A DNA stretch of 64,000 nucleotides from UKL13-2 sp947085425 (GTDB taxonomy: Bacteria > Pseudomonadota > Gammaproteobacteria > Burkholderiales > Usitatibacteraceae). A program made the position numbers and the translations under genes. The notes beneath the pieces were generated by a model that was not told where the DNA came from, searched no databases, and saw nothing but the letters and a program-made list of their open reading frames with translations. Of this stretch, positions 56,719 to 64,000 are shown piece after piece. The DNA lies in assembly GCA_947085425.1 (NCBI GenBank), contig CAMTWK010000010.1, forward strand, positions 13,802 to 77,801, in the 5' to 3' direction. How positions within the stretch are numbered: position 1 is the stretch's first letter; the number at the start of each line of letters is the position of its first letter.

Positions 56719-58686
56719 TTACTTCTTGTCCTTCACTTCGGTAAATTCAGCATCAACCACATTGCCCATGTCTTTTTCCTTGGCAGGTTCGGCCGAGGAG
56801 CCGGCATCTGACGACGGACCCGGCCCCATACCACCCGCCGCACCCGCTTCGGCGGCTGCCTTGGCTTGCATATCGGCATACATTTTTTCACCGAGTTTTT
56901 GTGCGGCTTTGCTGAGGGCTTCGGTTTTGGCGGCGATGGCGTCCTTGTCGTTGCCTTTAAGCGCTTCTTCCAAATCTTTGCTGGCCGCTTCAATCGCTTC
57001 TTTTTCGCCCGCCTCAAGTTTGTCGCCATACTCTTCGAGCGACTTTTTGGTTTCGTGCACCAATTGATCACCCTGGTTACGTGCGGTGACCATCTCGAGC
57101 ACTTTTTTGTCCTCGTCGGCGTTGGCTTCGGCGTCTTTCACCATGCGCTGAATTTCTTCCTCGGTCAGACCGGAGTTGGCCTTGATGGTGATTTTGTTTT
57201 CTTTTCCTGTTGCCTTGTCTTTGGCCGATACGTGCATGATGCCGTTGGCATCAATATCAAACGTGACTTCAATTTGCGGCTGACCACGACGTGATGGTGG
57301 AATGCCCTCAAGATTGAACTGGCCCAGCGATTTATTGCCCGTCGCCAATTCGCGCTCACCCTGCAACACATGAATAGTCACGGCAGATTGATTGTCGTCG
57401 GCGGTGGAAAACACTTGTGATGCCTTGGTCGGCACGGTGGTGTTTTTCTTGATGAGTTTGGTCGACACACCGCCCAGTGTTTCAATACCCAGTGACAACG
57501 GCGTGACGTCGAGCAACAACACGTCTTTCACGTCGCCCTTGAGCACGCCACCCTGAATGGCCGCACCCACCGCGACGGCTTCGTCCGGGTTCACGTCCTT
57601 GCGTGGCTCCTTGCCAAAAATCTCTTTCACTTTTTCCTGCACTTTTGGCATGCGGGTCTGACCACCGACCAAAATCACGTCGGAGATGTCTTCGATTTTT
57701 ACACCGGCATCCTTGATGGCGGTGCGGCAAGGTTCGATGGTGCGCATGATCAATTCATCGACCAGTGATTCAAACTTGGCGCGGGTGATTTTGACCAACA
57801 AATGTTTCGGTCCCGACGCGTCCGCCGTCACGTACGGAAGATTGACTTCGGTTTGTTGCGCCGATGACAATTCAATCTTGGCTTTTTCCGCCGCGTCTTT
57901 TAAACGCTGCAAAGCCAGCACGTCTTTTTTCAGGTCGATGCCCTGCTCTTTTTTGAATTCATCACACAAATAATCCATCAGGCGCTGATCAAAATCTTCA
58001 CCGCCAAGGAAGGTATCACCGTTGGTCGACAACACTTCAAACTGATGCTCACCTTCAACCGAGGCGATTTCGATGATGGAAACGTCGAACGTACCACCAC
58101 CCAGATCATAAACAGCAATCTTGCGATCCCCTTCTTTTTTGTCCATGCCAAACGCCAACGCCGCAGCCGTCGGCTCGTTGATGATACGTTTCACATCCAG
58201 TCCGGCAATACGACCGGCATCCTTGGTCGCCTGACGCTGCGAATCGTTAAAATACGCAGGCACCGTAATCACGGCCTCGGTCACTTCTTCGCCCAAATAA
58301 TCCTCGGCGGTTTTTTTCATTTTGCGCAACACTTCGGACGACACTTGTGGCGGTGCCATTTTTTTTCCGCGCACTTCCACCCACGCATCACCATTATCAT
58401 TCTTGATAATGCTGTACGGCATCATGTCGATGTCTTTTTGCACTTCTTTTTCTTCAAAGCGGCGGCCGATCAAACGTTTGACCGCAAACAGAGTGTTTTT
58501 AGGGTTGGTCACCGCCTGGCGTTTGGCCGATGCGCCAACCAGAATTTCGCCGTCGTCCTGATATGCGACGATGGATGGTGTGGTGCGCGCACCTTCGGCG
58601 TTTTCGATCACCTTTGGCTGGCCCGCTTCCATGATGGCCACACAGCTATTAGTGGTACCCAAGTCAATTCCGATAATTCTTCCCAT
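56719..58686 (-). CDS. dnaK: Molecular chaperone DnaK (Hsp70)
   Basis: ATP-dependent chaperone; 655 residues. It starts [20 protein letters not shown] and has the ATPase motifs [35 protein letters not shown] and [19 protein letters not shown]. The substrate-binding domain and lid end in the DnaK-type C-terminus ([14 protein letters not shown]). AAAGGA precedes the ATG. It has its own heat-shock promoter 41 bp upstream of the start. Confidence 0.98.
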   Translation of the reverse strand: MGRIIGIDLGTTNSCVAIMEAGQPKVIENAEGARTTPSIVAYQDDGEILVGASAKRQAVTNPKNTLFAVKRLIGRRFEEKEVQKDIDMMPYSIIKNDNGDAWVEVRGKKMAPPQVSSEVLRKMKKTAEDYLGEEVTEAVITVPAYFNDSQRQATKDAGRIAGLDVKRIINEPTAAALAFGMDKKEGDRKIAVYDLGGGTFDVSIIEIASVEGEHQFEVLSTNGDTFLGGEDFDQRLMDYLCDEFKKEQGIDLKKDVLALQRLKDAAEKAKIELSSAQQTEVNLPYVTADASGPKHLLVKITRAKFESLVDELIMRTIEPCRTAIKDAGVKIEDISDVILVGGQTRMPKVQEKVKEIFGKEPRKDVNPDEAVAVGAAIQGGVLKGDVKDVLLLDVTPLSLGIETLGGVSTKLIKKNTTVPTKASQVFSTADDNQSAVTIHVLQGERELATGNKSLGQFNLEGIPPSRRGQPQIEVTFDIDANGIMHVSAKDKATGKENKITIKANSGLTEEEIQRMVKDAEANADEDKKVLEMVTARNQGDQLVHETKKSLEEYGDKLEAGEKEAIEAASKDLEEALKGNDKDAIAAKTEALSKAAQKLGEKMYADMQAKAAAEAGAAGGMGPGPSSDAGSSAEPAKEKDMGNVVDAEFTEVKDKK

Positions 58687-58726
58687 GATTTTTCCTTTGT
58701 TACGATAGTTTTTTTAGATACCAATC

Positions 58727-58754
58727 AAATGGGGCGGTTTGACGATGATTCAAG
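58727..58754 (-). promoter_or_regulatory. Heat-shock (sigma-32) promoter of dnaK
   Basis: On the minus strand CTTGAAT (58748-58754), a 13-bp spacer, then CCCCATTT (58727-58734). This matches the RpoH consensus CTTGAAA-N13/14-CCCCATNT at all but one scored position. Transcription would start about 30 bases before dnaK. Confidence 0.85.
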
Positions 58755-58827
58755 CCCTTTTTGGCTCAAAAACAAGGTGCAAATTGTCACCATCCCCATG
58801 CAGCTTGAGGTCACTCAAGCCGCCGGC

Positions 58828-59376
58828 TTATTCACTTTTTGCTTTTGCCACAGCCACCAATGCCGGGCGCAACACCCGGTCATGCAGGGTGTAGCCCTTT
58901 TGCATGACCGATACAACCGTATTGGATTCTTGGTCTGAATCCAATACGGCAATGGCCTGATGTTTACCCGGGTCAAACTTCTCGCCCATCGGGTCGACTA
59001 CCGAAATCGAAAATTTCTCAAAAACCGTTGCCAGCTGGCGTACGGTCATTTCGACGCCCTGCTTATAGGCCTCGACAGTTGGACTTTCGACGCGCATTGC
59101 CGCATCCATGCTGTCTTTCACCGCAAGCAGTGCATCGGCGATTTTCTCAATGCCAAATTTTTGTGCTTTGAGCACGTCTTCGGCCGAACGGCGGCGAATG
59201 TTCTCAGCTTCGGCCTTGGCGCGCAACCAATCATCCTTGGCCGCGGCAACGGCGGCCTCGGCGGCGGCCAGCTTAGTCGTTAATTCAGCAACTGAGGCGT
59301 TGGTAGCGTTGTCGACGGTTATTGCTTCGTCTGATCCCATTTGCGCTTCATTTTGCGCTTTTTCTTGAGCGTCCAT
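58828..59376 (-). CDS. grpE: Nucleotide exchange factor GrpE
   Basis: Releases ADP from DnaK. The 182 residues have a long N-terminal coiled coil ([20 protein letters not shown]), [20 protein letters not shown] and the C-terminal beta domain ([37 protein letters not shown]). The ATG at 59376 is used; a TTG two codons upstream is less likely. It precedes dnaK by 141 bp and has its own heat-shock-like promoter. Confidence 0.96.
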   Translation of the reverse strand: MDAQEKAQNEAQMGSDEAITVDNATNASVAELTTKLAAAEAAVAAAKDDWLRAKAEAENIRRRSAEDVLKAQKFGIEKIADALLAVKDSMDAAMRVESPTVEAYKQGVEMTVRQLATVFEKFSISVVDPMGEKFDPGKHQAIAVLDSDQESNTVVSVMQKGYTLHDRVLRPALVAVAKAKSE

Positions 59377-59415
59377 ATTCAAAAATTCCCTGAAAAATCA
59401 ATGTCATGGAATCAG

Positions 59416-59441
59416 TTTGGGACGGGAATGGTGATTTCAAG
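59416..59441 (-). promoter_or_regulatory. Heat-shock-like promoter of grpE
   Basis: On the minus strand CTTGAAA (59435-59441) exactly matches the RpoH -35. After 13 bp follows CCCAAA (59416-59421), a weaker -10. It lies about 40 bp before the grpE start. Confidence 0.55.
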
Positions 59442-59577
59442 GCAATTCGGCCAATTCTTTTGAAATTTTGCAAAAAAAACCGACCAAATGAGACAACAGG
59501 TTCCGCAGGTACTAAAAATGCTAACTACCCCCCCGCAATGGCATGAAATTTGAGCCATCAATCGAATATCCGCCCGA

Positions 59578-59934
59578 TTAATTTATCGGTTTCTTGCGCT
59601 CGGTGATAAGCATACTAACCATGAGCGAAATCACCGAATACATCATCGAGCCGAACAGCGCGGCCATGAATCCATTCACGGTAAATCCTTTGACCACTTC
59701 CGCCACCATCCAAAACAGCCAAGCATTGATGACAAATATGAACAAACCCATCGACAGCAGTGTCACCGGCAGGGTTAGCAGAATCAAGATCGGTCGGATG
59801 ACCGCATTCACCAGCCCCAGCACCAGCGCCGCCGCCAACGCGGCAATAATGCCGTCGACCTGCACACCGGAATATAGATAGGCCACCGCCAACAGTGCCA
59901 ACGCATTGATACACCAACGAACGAGGATGGGCAT
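59578..59934 (-). CDS. Phage holin family 4 (YvlD-like) membrane protein
   Basis: The 118 residues comprise four hydrophobic segments (INALALLAVAYLYSGVQVDG, ILLTLPVTLLSMGLFIFVIN, LFWMVAEVVKGF, FMAALFGSMMYSVISLMVSM). The pattern VNAVIRPILILLTLPVTLLS is diagnostic of the YvlD/Phage_holin_4_2 family. These are chromosomal membrane proteins, not lysis genes. Function unknown. Confidence 0.85.
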   Translation of the reverse strand: MPILVRWCINALALLAVAYLYSGVQVDGIIAALAAALVLGLVNAVIRPILILLTLPVTLLSMGLFIFVINAWLFWMVAEVVKGFTVNGFMAALFGSMMYSVISLMVSMLITERKKPIN

Positions 59935-59999
59935 TTTCGGTAAATTCTAATTAATTGATGAGGGCATAATAGCTGTTCTTACCGCCACTGTGATCACAC

Positions 60000-60821
60000 A
60001 TGTCCGTCCACTCTGAAAAAAAACGCGTTTCGGTTCCCGAGCTTCGCACCATGAAGTCAAAGGAAAAAATTGTCATGTTGACAGCTTACACCAAGCCGAT
60101 GGCGCAGTTGCTCGACCCTCACTGTGATGTGTTACTGGTCGGCGACTCGCTTGCCATGGTGGTATACGGCATGGACAATACCCTTAACATTTCCCTCGAC
60201 ACCATGATTTTGCACACCCAGGCGGTCATGCGTGGCTCACAACGTGCAATGGTGATGCTCGATATGCCGTTTGGCAGTTATCAAGAATCCAAACCCCAAG
60301 CCTATCGCAACTGTGCGCGAGCCATGGCCGAATCCGGTTGTCAGGCACTCAAACTCGAAGGCGGCGCCGAGTTGGTTGAGACGGTTGAATATTTGGTGGC
60401 ACGCGGCATTCCGGTCATGCCACACATCGGCCTGATGCCGCAGCGTGTGCACGAAATGGGTGGATTCAAGGCGCAGGGCCGCGAAGTCGATGCGGAGAAA
60501 AAGTGGGTCACCATCGCCAAACAATTTGAAGCAGTCGGCGCTTTTGGCGTATTGATCGAAGGTACCATCGAGCCGGTCGCCCGCGCGGTGACCGAAGCGT
60601 TATCCATCCCCACCATTGGTATCGGTGCCTCGCCAGCGTGTGACGGCCAAGTGTTGGTGACAGAAGACGTGACCGGATTGTTTTCCGACTTCACCCCCAA
60701 ATTCGCCAAACGCTACGCCGATGTCGGCGCACAAGTTTCCAGTGCGGTCGCAACATACGCAAAAGAAGTCAGAGCGGGAACGTTTCCCGGGGTGGAACAT
60801 TGTTTTGGGGTGAAGAAGTAG
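60000..60821 (+). CDS. panB: 3-methyl-2-oxobutanoate hydroxymethyltransferase
   Basis: First enzyme of pantothenate synthesis, adding a hydroxymethyl group from 5,10-methylene-THF to alpha-ketoisovalerate. The 273 residues hold [57 protein letters not shown] and [15 protein letters not shown], the standard family motifs. It stands alone; panC is not adjacent. It is the last chromosomal core gene before the integron array. Confidence 0.96.
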   Translation: MSVHSEKKRVSVPELRTMKSKEKIVMLTAYTKPMAQLLDPHCDVLLVGDSLAMVVYGMDNTLNISLDTMILHTQAVMRGSQRAMVMLDMPFGSYQESKPQAYRNCARAMAESGCQALKLEGGAELVETVEYLVARGIPVMPHIGLMPQRVHEMGGFKAQGREVDAEKKWVTIAKQFEAVGAFGVLIEGTIEPVARAVTEALSIPTIGIGASPACDGQVLVTEDVTGLFSDFTPKFAKRYADVGAQVSSAVATYAKEVRAGTFPGVEHCFGVKK

Positions 60822-60905
60822 CTTGGTCAACGATTAATCGCGAATCACACGCAGGGCAAAACGGATTGCACCAAAATACAATTCAGGAAAAGGGTTTTTC
60901 TACAG

Positions 60906-60977
60906 CTTCAACGCTTGACAAGAGAGGTGCCTAAAATGCGCAGCCTTTTAGGCACCCCCTCGATGGAAGGGTTAGGC
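60906..60977. other. attC site 1 (terminal, degenerate)
   Basis: GTTAGGC at 60971-60977 is a perfect core site; the opposite end CTTCAAC (60906-60912) differs from RYYYAAC at one position. The centre is an 11-bp perfect stem, GGTGCCTAAAA with TTTTAGGCACC, loop of 9 nt. It lies 2 bp from the acetyltransferase stop. Confidence 0.65.
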
Positions 60978-60978
60978 C

Positions 60979-61470
60979 TCACCGTGTTGAATCCATGATG
61001 GGACGCCACAAGTAACGACTGACGGTCTCTTCGCTTCCCTGGAACTGCATGACAATGTCTTTGTTATGAATGAATGCAGCTCGCTCCAAGGTGCGGCGCG
61101 AGGGCTCGTTCCCAACTTCAGTGATGGCCAAGATGCTGGGCAGATCGAAGGTCTCTGCAGCCCACTGGCAAGCACGGAGCAGAGCCTCGGAGCCGTACCC
61201 GCGCCCGCGTGAGCGCTTGGCGATAGCGTAGGAAACCTCCACTTCGCTGTCGAATGGGCTGAACCCCACGTGGCCAAGTAGCGCTCCGCTCGCCAATTGC
61301 TTGACTGCCAGGACGTACGGGCCCTGTCGCGGATCGCCCGGCGACGAATAGCACGAAATCAGGTACTGCATGCGAGATGTGGCCTCGCTCATATCTGAGT
61401 AGACATGGGACGGAAGGGAGCGCCGACGGGTTATGCCTTCAGTACCCAACCACGAATATGGCTTTGCCAT
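60979..61470 (-). CDS. GNAT acetyltransferase of the RimJ/RimL type, 5'-truncated and fused to an attC remnant
   Basis: The frame carries the acetyl-CoA site SRGRGYGSEALLRACQWAAE and downstream ILAITEVGNEPSRRTLERAA, clear RimJ/RimL motifs. The family N-terminus (TxRLxLRP and about 35 residues) is missing; instead the first residues, EGITRRRSLP, are read from a partial attC (core GTTATGC at 61430-61436). Candidate starts are ATG 61470, which overlaps the upstream gene, or ATG 61392. A deletion probably fused two cassettes. Activity is doubtful. Confidence 0.6.
   Translation of the reverse strand: MAKPYSWLGTEGITRRRSLPSHVYSDMSEATSRMQYLISCYSSPGDPRQGPYVLAVKQLASGALLGHVGFSPFDSEVEVSYAIAKRSRGRGYGSEALLRACQWAAETFDLPSILAITEVGNEPSRRTLERAAFIHNKDIVMQFQGSEETVSRYLWRPIMDSTR
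61430..61436. other. attC remnant (single core site GTTATGC)
   Basis: GTTATGC directly follows, on the minus strand, the stop codon of the 61439-61741 gene, where an attC should begin. Its partner core site is absent in the 80 bp to the left, and the following sequence is acetyltransferase coding. It marks a cassette fusion point. Confidence 0.6.
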
Positions 61471-61741
61471 CATTGAACACCCGTACTTCTGAGAAACAAG
61501 ACGTGGGATTCTTCCCCGACCAAAATATGCTCCAATGCTCATCGGGTGTTTTCTTGTACTCTACCTTTGAAATAAAGCACTGTAACTTGGGTAACTTGGC
61601 ATAGTGGTTCGCCATAAGTGCTTGGCCTTTTTTAATTGCCTCTTCGATTGATACTGTTGGAACACCCGCCGTGTCTGCTTCTATTGGTGCCGCATAACTT
61701 CCAACAATGAAGCACAACGTAAGATAACGGAGTGTATTCAT
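61439..61741 (-). CDS. Small exported protein of unknown function (integron cassette gene)
   Basis: 100 residues with a signal peptide (LRYLTLCFIVGSYAAPIEA). The mature part has SIEEAIKKGQALMANHYAKL, then WSIFWSGKNPTSCFSEVRVF. The Cys pair in the mature part could form a disulfide. No family recognised. The start is 19 bp from attC site 2, as expected for a cassette. Confidence 0.65.
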   Translation of the reverse strand: MNTLRYLTLCFIVGSYAAPIEADTAGVPTVSIEEAIKKGQALMANHYAKLPKLQCFISKVEYKKTPDEHWSIFWSGKNPTSCFSEVRVFNDGKAIFVVGY

Positions 61742-61759
61742 TTGTGTTCCTCTAAATGG

Positions 61760-61824
61760 GCATAACGGTCAAGTTGACCGGTGAGCGGCGCTTTTCGCGC
61801 GTCCGGTTGAACGCCGTGTTAGAC
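61760..61824. other. attC site 2
   Basis: GCATAAC (61760-61766) and GTTAGAC (61818-61824) frame a 65-bp imperfect palindrome (GTTGACCGG against CCGGTTGAAC; GCGGCGC against GCGCG). It encodes the last 18 codons of the BrnA gene. Confidence 0.85.
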
Positions 61825-62104
61825 CGCTCTGTGCAGATAAAGACGGATGAAATTCCTCGCGAACCACTTGGCGCACCGCATCCAGTAACGATTGTTGGAG
61901 GGTATAGGCTACCAATGCGTCATTGATCAGGGTTTGATAGTTACCGCCTCCTGCGTTTTCAACAACAGCGCGGAAATAGTCCAACACTTTGTTATCGAGG
62001 CGGATAGAAATTTTGGTCTTGCCTGGTTCGAGTGGCACAACTACACCACGCTTGGCGCGAGAGAAGTCGATTTCACGATAGGGTTCAGCGGTGGTTTTTT
62101 TCAT
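61769..62104 (-). CDS. brnA: BrnA-type antitoxin (RHH), C-terminus encoded by attC
   Basis: 111 residues with a ribbon-helix-helix C-terminal part (TKISIRLDNKVLDYFRAVVE, NYQTLINDALVAYTLQQSLL) typical of BrnA antitoxins. The last 18 residues (GLTRRSTGRAKSAAHRST) come from the attC palindrome, so the natural protein probably ended near EFHPSLSAQS. The gene overlaps the upstream brnT by 20 bp. BrnA represses the brnTA promoter in known systems. Confidence 0.85.
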   Translation of the reverse strand: MKKTTAEPYREIDFSRAKRGVVVPLEPGKTKISIRLDNKVLDYFRAVVENAGGGNYQTLINDALVAYTLQQSLLDAVRQVVREEFHPSLSAQSGLTRRSTGRAKSAAHRST

Positions 62105-62363
62105 AGCGTGACCTCTGTGGTTTGTTGGCCTTCCAGGCTGAAATTAGGCGGACTGTATCTGGTTCGCGATAGGTGTAAACCACAACCAGCAGGTTGCCGA
62201 TGCCGCTCATGCCCAAGGTGACAAAGCGTTGCTCATCAAGCGCATCGGTGTCCTCGCGCGTGAGCGCGAAGTCGTCTTCAAGGACAGCCACGGCTTCAAC
62301 GAAACTGACACCGTGATCCTCGACGTTTGCCTTCGCTTTGGCTGGATCCCATTCATATCGCAT
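62085..62363 (-). CDS. brnT: BrnT family ribonuclease toxin
   Basis: 92-residue RelE-fold toxin of the BrnT family: YEWDPAKAKANVEDHGVSF at the start, RFVTLGMSG, LLVVVYTYREPDTVRLISAW and the C-terminal KPQRSRYEK. These match BrnT's N-terminal W-D-P-x-K and R-x-I-S-A motifs. It precedes brnA on the same cassette, the standard order. Confidence 0.92.
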   Translation of the reverse strand: MRYEWDPAKAKANVEDHGVSFVEAVAVLEDDFALTREDTDALDEQRFVTLGMSGIGNLLVVVYTYREPDTVRLISAWKANKPQRSRYEKNHR

Positions 62364-62415
62364 CGGTTGACTGTATAGACAATCGTCTGCCTTGTCAAAT
62401 TGTAGTGACCATGAG

Positions 62416-62478
62416 GTCTAACGTCCGAGTTCAGAGGCGGCGCGCTTTTTCGCCGTCCTTTGGAACGACGAGTTATGC
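62416..62478. other. attC site 3
   Basis: GTCTAAC (62416-62422) and GTTATGC (62472-62478) frame a 63-bp imperfect palindrome with GGCGGCGCGC in the left and CGCCGTCC in the right arm. Confidence 0.85.
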
Positions 62479-62495
62479 CTCGTATCGGCCACGGG

Positions 62496-62810
62496 CTATT
62501 TTCCGCCGACTGCCAATAAAGCTTTCGGATTGGTTCGTGCAATGGTCAAGAGCGTGCGCGCCGCGCCACTGGGCTGCTTGCGACCTTGTTCCCAACCTTG
62601 AAGCGTACGCACGGATACACCCAGCAACATTGCGAACTGTGATTGCGACAAGCCCGTTCGCTCGCGGGCCTCAATGGCAGGCGAGAGGATGACATGGGTT
62701 TTCCCTGCTTTCATTTGCTGTACGGACTCAAGCAATTCGGCGGCAAGGTCACGCTTCGCTTCATAGGCCAGAAGTTGCTTTGTAGTAAGAGGTTTAGTTT
62801 TCAAGGGCAC
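62496..62810 (-). CDS. HigA-like XRE antitoxin
   Basis: 104 residues with a C-terminal HTH (RTGLSQSQFAMLLGVSVRTL, QGWEQGRKQPSGAARTLL) and a helical N-terminus. The gene overlaps the upstream toxin gene by 17 bp. Toxin-first order is typical of higBA. It ends 17 bp from attC site 3. Confidence 0.88.
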   Translation of the reverse strand: MPLKTKPLTTKQLLAYEAKRDLAAELLESVQQMKAGKTHVILSPAIEARERTGLSQSQFAMLLGVSVRTLQGWEQGRKQPSGAARTLLTIARTNPKALLAVGGK

Positions 62811-63105
62811 GACGAATCTCCTTTAACTTTGCGCCGGCGATGTTGTCCGTCTTCGACTTTGCATACAACGTGAGAAGTACGACTTCTCCCTCGCCGGTAC
62901 GCGTGAAGTAGATCACGCGAACACCTCCGGACTTGCCGGCGCCCGCCCGCCGCCAGCGAACCTTTCGGATACCACCCGACTCAGGCACCACGTCACCGAC
63001 GTCTGGAAACTCAGCGATGTACGCGGCAAACTCGCCTCGCTCGTCCTCGCTCCAGTAGAGCGGCCATTGCTTTTGGAACAAGAAAGTCTCGACGACAGTG
63101 AGCAT
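62794..63105 (-). CDS. RelE/HigB-family toxin
   Basis: 103-residue protein of the RelE/ParE superfamily, HigB-like: FLFQKQWPLYWSEDERGEF, GDVVPESGGIRKVRW and GKSGGVRVIYFTRTGEGEV, then LTLYAKSKTDNI. The R-K-x-R-W and R-V-I-Y motifs are typical. Probably an mRNA-cleaving toxin neutralised by the downstream HTH protein. Confidence 0.9.
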   Translation of the reverse strand: MLTVVETFLFQKQWPLYWSEDERGEFAAYIAEFPDVGDVVPESGGIRKVRWRRAGAGKSGGVRVIYFTRTGEGEVVLLTLYAKSKTDNIAGAKLKEIRRALEN

Positions 63106-63158
63106 CTTGCAACTATATGCCCAAGGCGTACATATGTCCAGTCAGCAATTTCAAGAGG

Positions 63159-63239
63159 CATAACGACCAAGCTAAAGGGCGCCGCGCTTTTGCGGCGTCC
63201 AGCGACCGAAGGGAGCGATTTTGACCGCCGTGTTAGGCT
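63159..63239. other. attC site 4 (81 bp)
   Basis: GCATAAC (63159-63165) and GTTAGGC (63233-63239) bound an 81-bp site with the inner stem GGGCGCCGC/GCGGCGTCC. It is longer than the other sites in this array because of extra sequence in the right half. Confidence 0.8.
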
Positions 63240-63551
63240 TCACAACGCGGTCTCCGTTCGCTTGATTGATAACCAACCAAACATGGGATACATCACCGAA
63301 AGCAGAGCAATAATTGAAATGGGTCCCTCTTCATGCCCTTGTAGTTGTAGCCCGCCGAGCGCGAACAGGAAATGTACTGTTTGTACCACTAACGAACCGG
63401 CCACCCACCCCAAGAGAGCCACAGCGGTCCCGCGAATCGCTGTCAATTTGCGTTCCTTGCGCCTCAAAAAATAAACGAATACGTAGGCCAGAACAGCAAA
63501 AGAAAGGTTGTACGCGAGAAGACCCAGGAAATGGGTGATCAACGAATGCAT
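63240..63551 (-). CDS. Three-helix membrane protein (integron cassette gene)
   Basis: 103 residues with about three membrane segments (NLSFAVLAYVFVYFL, GTAVALLGWVAGSLVVQTVH, ISIIALLSVMYPMFGWLSI) and a basic loop RRKERK after the first. No family recognised. Its stop abuts attC site 4. It starts 3 bp after the preceding gene, so both share one cassette. Confidence 0.65.
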   Translation of the reverse strand: MHSLITHFLGLLAYNLSFAVLAYVFVYFLRRKERKLTAIRGTAVALLGWVAGSLVVQTVHFLFALGGLQLQGHEEGPISIIALLSVMYPMFGWLSIKRTETAL

Positions 63552-63554
63552 TCC

Positions 63555-63854
63555 CTAACCCCTCGCAAGAAATTGAACGCCATCGTTTCCCACGACAACA
63601 ATGCGATCACTATCTTGAACAAGCAAAGCGGGAATATCCCACTTGTTCAACTGCTTCAACAGATCGTGAATCTGATGATCATCGATGAACTCATCGGAAA
63701 TTTTCAGGAGCAGCGAATTATTTGGAATCTGTACTTTGAACGAGTGCGCGCACAAATTGAAGTCGCGCTGATGTTTAATTCCGTGGTTCTCGATTCGCCC
63801 CGCTAGATACTCTGCGATGGCTGCCTGTTTGTTTTCATTCACCGACGTCTCCAT
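63555..63854 (-). CDS. Unknown cytoplasmic protein (integron cassette gene)
   Basis: 99 residues starting METSVNENKQAAIAEYLAGR 6 bp from attC site 5. The middle part alternates hydrophobic and charged residues (LLLKISDEFIDDHQIHDLLK) and ends QDSDRIVVVGNDGVQFLARG. No family recognised. It could be an immunity- or antitoxin-type partner of the membrane protein that follows; that is inference from position only. Confidence 0.6.
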   Translation of the reverse strand: METSVNENKQAAIAEYLAGRIENHGIKHQRDFNLCAHSFKVQIPNNSLLLKISDEFIDDHQIHDLLKQLNKWDIPALLVQDSDRIVVVGNDGVQFLARG

Positions 63855-63859
63855 GTGAA

Positions 63860-63922
63860 GCCTAACGATTTAGGTGAGCAACCTGCCGTTGTTGGCCGGT
63901 CTGCTCGACCGCCGTGTTATGC
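63860..63922. other. attC site 5
   Basis: GCCTAAC (63860-63866) and GTTATGC (63916-63922) frame a 63-bp imperfect palindrome. The right core contains the stop codon of the HicA-like gene. Confidence 0.85.
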
Positions 63923-64000
63923 CTTAAGCGCATTGACAAACTCTTCAACGGAAACGCCCGCCTGCTTCAGTACACCTGAGAGCGTGCCCGTTTTCAATTC
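63917..64000 (-). CDS. HicA/YcfA-like toxin (C-terminal part, runs off right edge)
   Basis: The last 27 residues, from ELKTGTLSGVLKQAG through VSVEEFVNALKA, match the C-terminal G-T-L-x-x-x-L-K-Q-A-G motif of HicA mRNA interferases. The TAA lies within the attC core GTTATGC. The rest of the gene, and any hicB, lie beyond the window. Confidence 0.65.
   Translation of the reverse strand, partial: ELKTGTLSGVLKQAGVSVEEFVNALKA

Larger units (their letters stand above)
60906..64000 (-). mobile_element. Integron gene cassette array (continues past right edge)
   Basis: Five attC sites with RYYYAAC/GTTRRRY core sites separate minus-strand cassettes. The genes all read toward lower coordinates and end at or within an attC, as in integron arrays. 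The integrase and attI are not in this window and should lie to the right. The array borders panB on the left with a degenerate terminal attC. Contents are toxin-antitoxin pairs and small unknown proteins, typical of sedentary chromosomal integrons. Confidence 0.88.

Noticed and set aside
60926..60956. 11-bp perfect hairpin as panB terminator
   Set aside because: It has no T-tract after it and lies exactly in the middle of an attC-like site with core sequences at the ends, so it was counted as the attC centre. A minor role in termination is not excluded.
60979..61542. Full 187-residue reading of the acetyltransferase frame
   Set aside because: The first residues would be antisense-independent overlap with the exported-protein gene plus an attC remnant; they do not match the family N-terminus, so a shorter start is given.

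Overview
The window looks like a betaproteobacterial chromosome segment, order uncertain. The evidence is conserved gene order rather than any marker gene. On the minus strand ndk-rlmN-pilW-rodZ-ispG-hisS-yfgM-bamB-der-hfq-hflX-hflK-hflC-hisZ-purA runs from about 22.4 kb down to 2.5 kb. It is followed by an MSHA-type pilus ATPase and an inner-membrane platform gene cut by the left window edge. HisZ, PilW, a full-length YhdP and an hrcA/nadK/recN neighbourhood fit the same assignment. No rRNA, tRNA, CRISPR or complete insertion sequence was seen.

Layout. 1-22.4 kb: the housekeeping block above, interrupted between hisS and ispG by an oppositely oriented secreted serine protease with FG-GAP repeats. 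22.6-28.2 kb: tilS and accA, then a plus-strand group of cobalamin adenosyltransferase, ECF sigma factor, RskA-type anti-sigma factor, HTH regulator and DUF3455 lipoprotein. 28.2-31.4 kb: a minus-strand operon of an aromatic-amino-acid leader peptide with attenuator, two different DAHP synthases and a BtuF-like binding protein. 31.5-39.5 kb: msrB, a YcxB-like protein, tldD, a nitrilase-family amidase and yhdP. 39.6-45.3 kb: glnE, then a GntR/ABC-ATPase/permease operon with its operator. 45.5-47.2 kb: a secreted cyclophilin carrying the same FG-GAP module as the protease. 47.5-54.5 kb: a small membrane protein, recN, nadK, hrcA, hemH, a GNAT enzyme and a branched-chain amino acid binding protein. 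55.0-59.4 kb: dnaJ-dnaK-grpE, with heat-shock-type promoters before dnaK and grpE and a decayed insertion between dnaK and dnaJ. 59.6-60.8 kb: a small membrane protein and panB.

From 60.9 kb to the right edge the sequence is an integron cassette array. Five attC sites (60906-60977, 61760-61824, 62416-62478, 63159-63239, 63860-63922) separate minus-strand cassettes, so the integrase should lie beyond the right edge. The cassettes carry a HicA-like toxin (partial), an unknown protein with a membrane protein, a RelE/HigB-HigA pair, a BrnT-BrnA pair, and a secreted small protein next to a 5'-truncated acetyltransferase.

The strongest leads are: the attenuator before aroG, with a 22-codon leader rich in Tyr, Phe and Trp, a perfect terminator and a matching antiterminator; the 534-bp element bounded by 13-bp inverted repeats between dnaK and dnaJ, containing a four-helix-bundle pseudogene and a 144-bp palindrome; the roughly 330-residue C-terminal module shared by two unrelated secreted enzymes; and the toxin-rich integron array.
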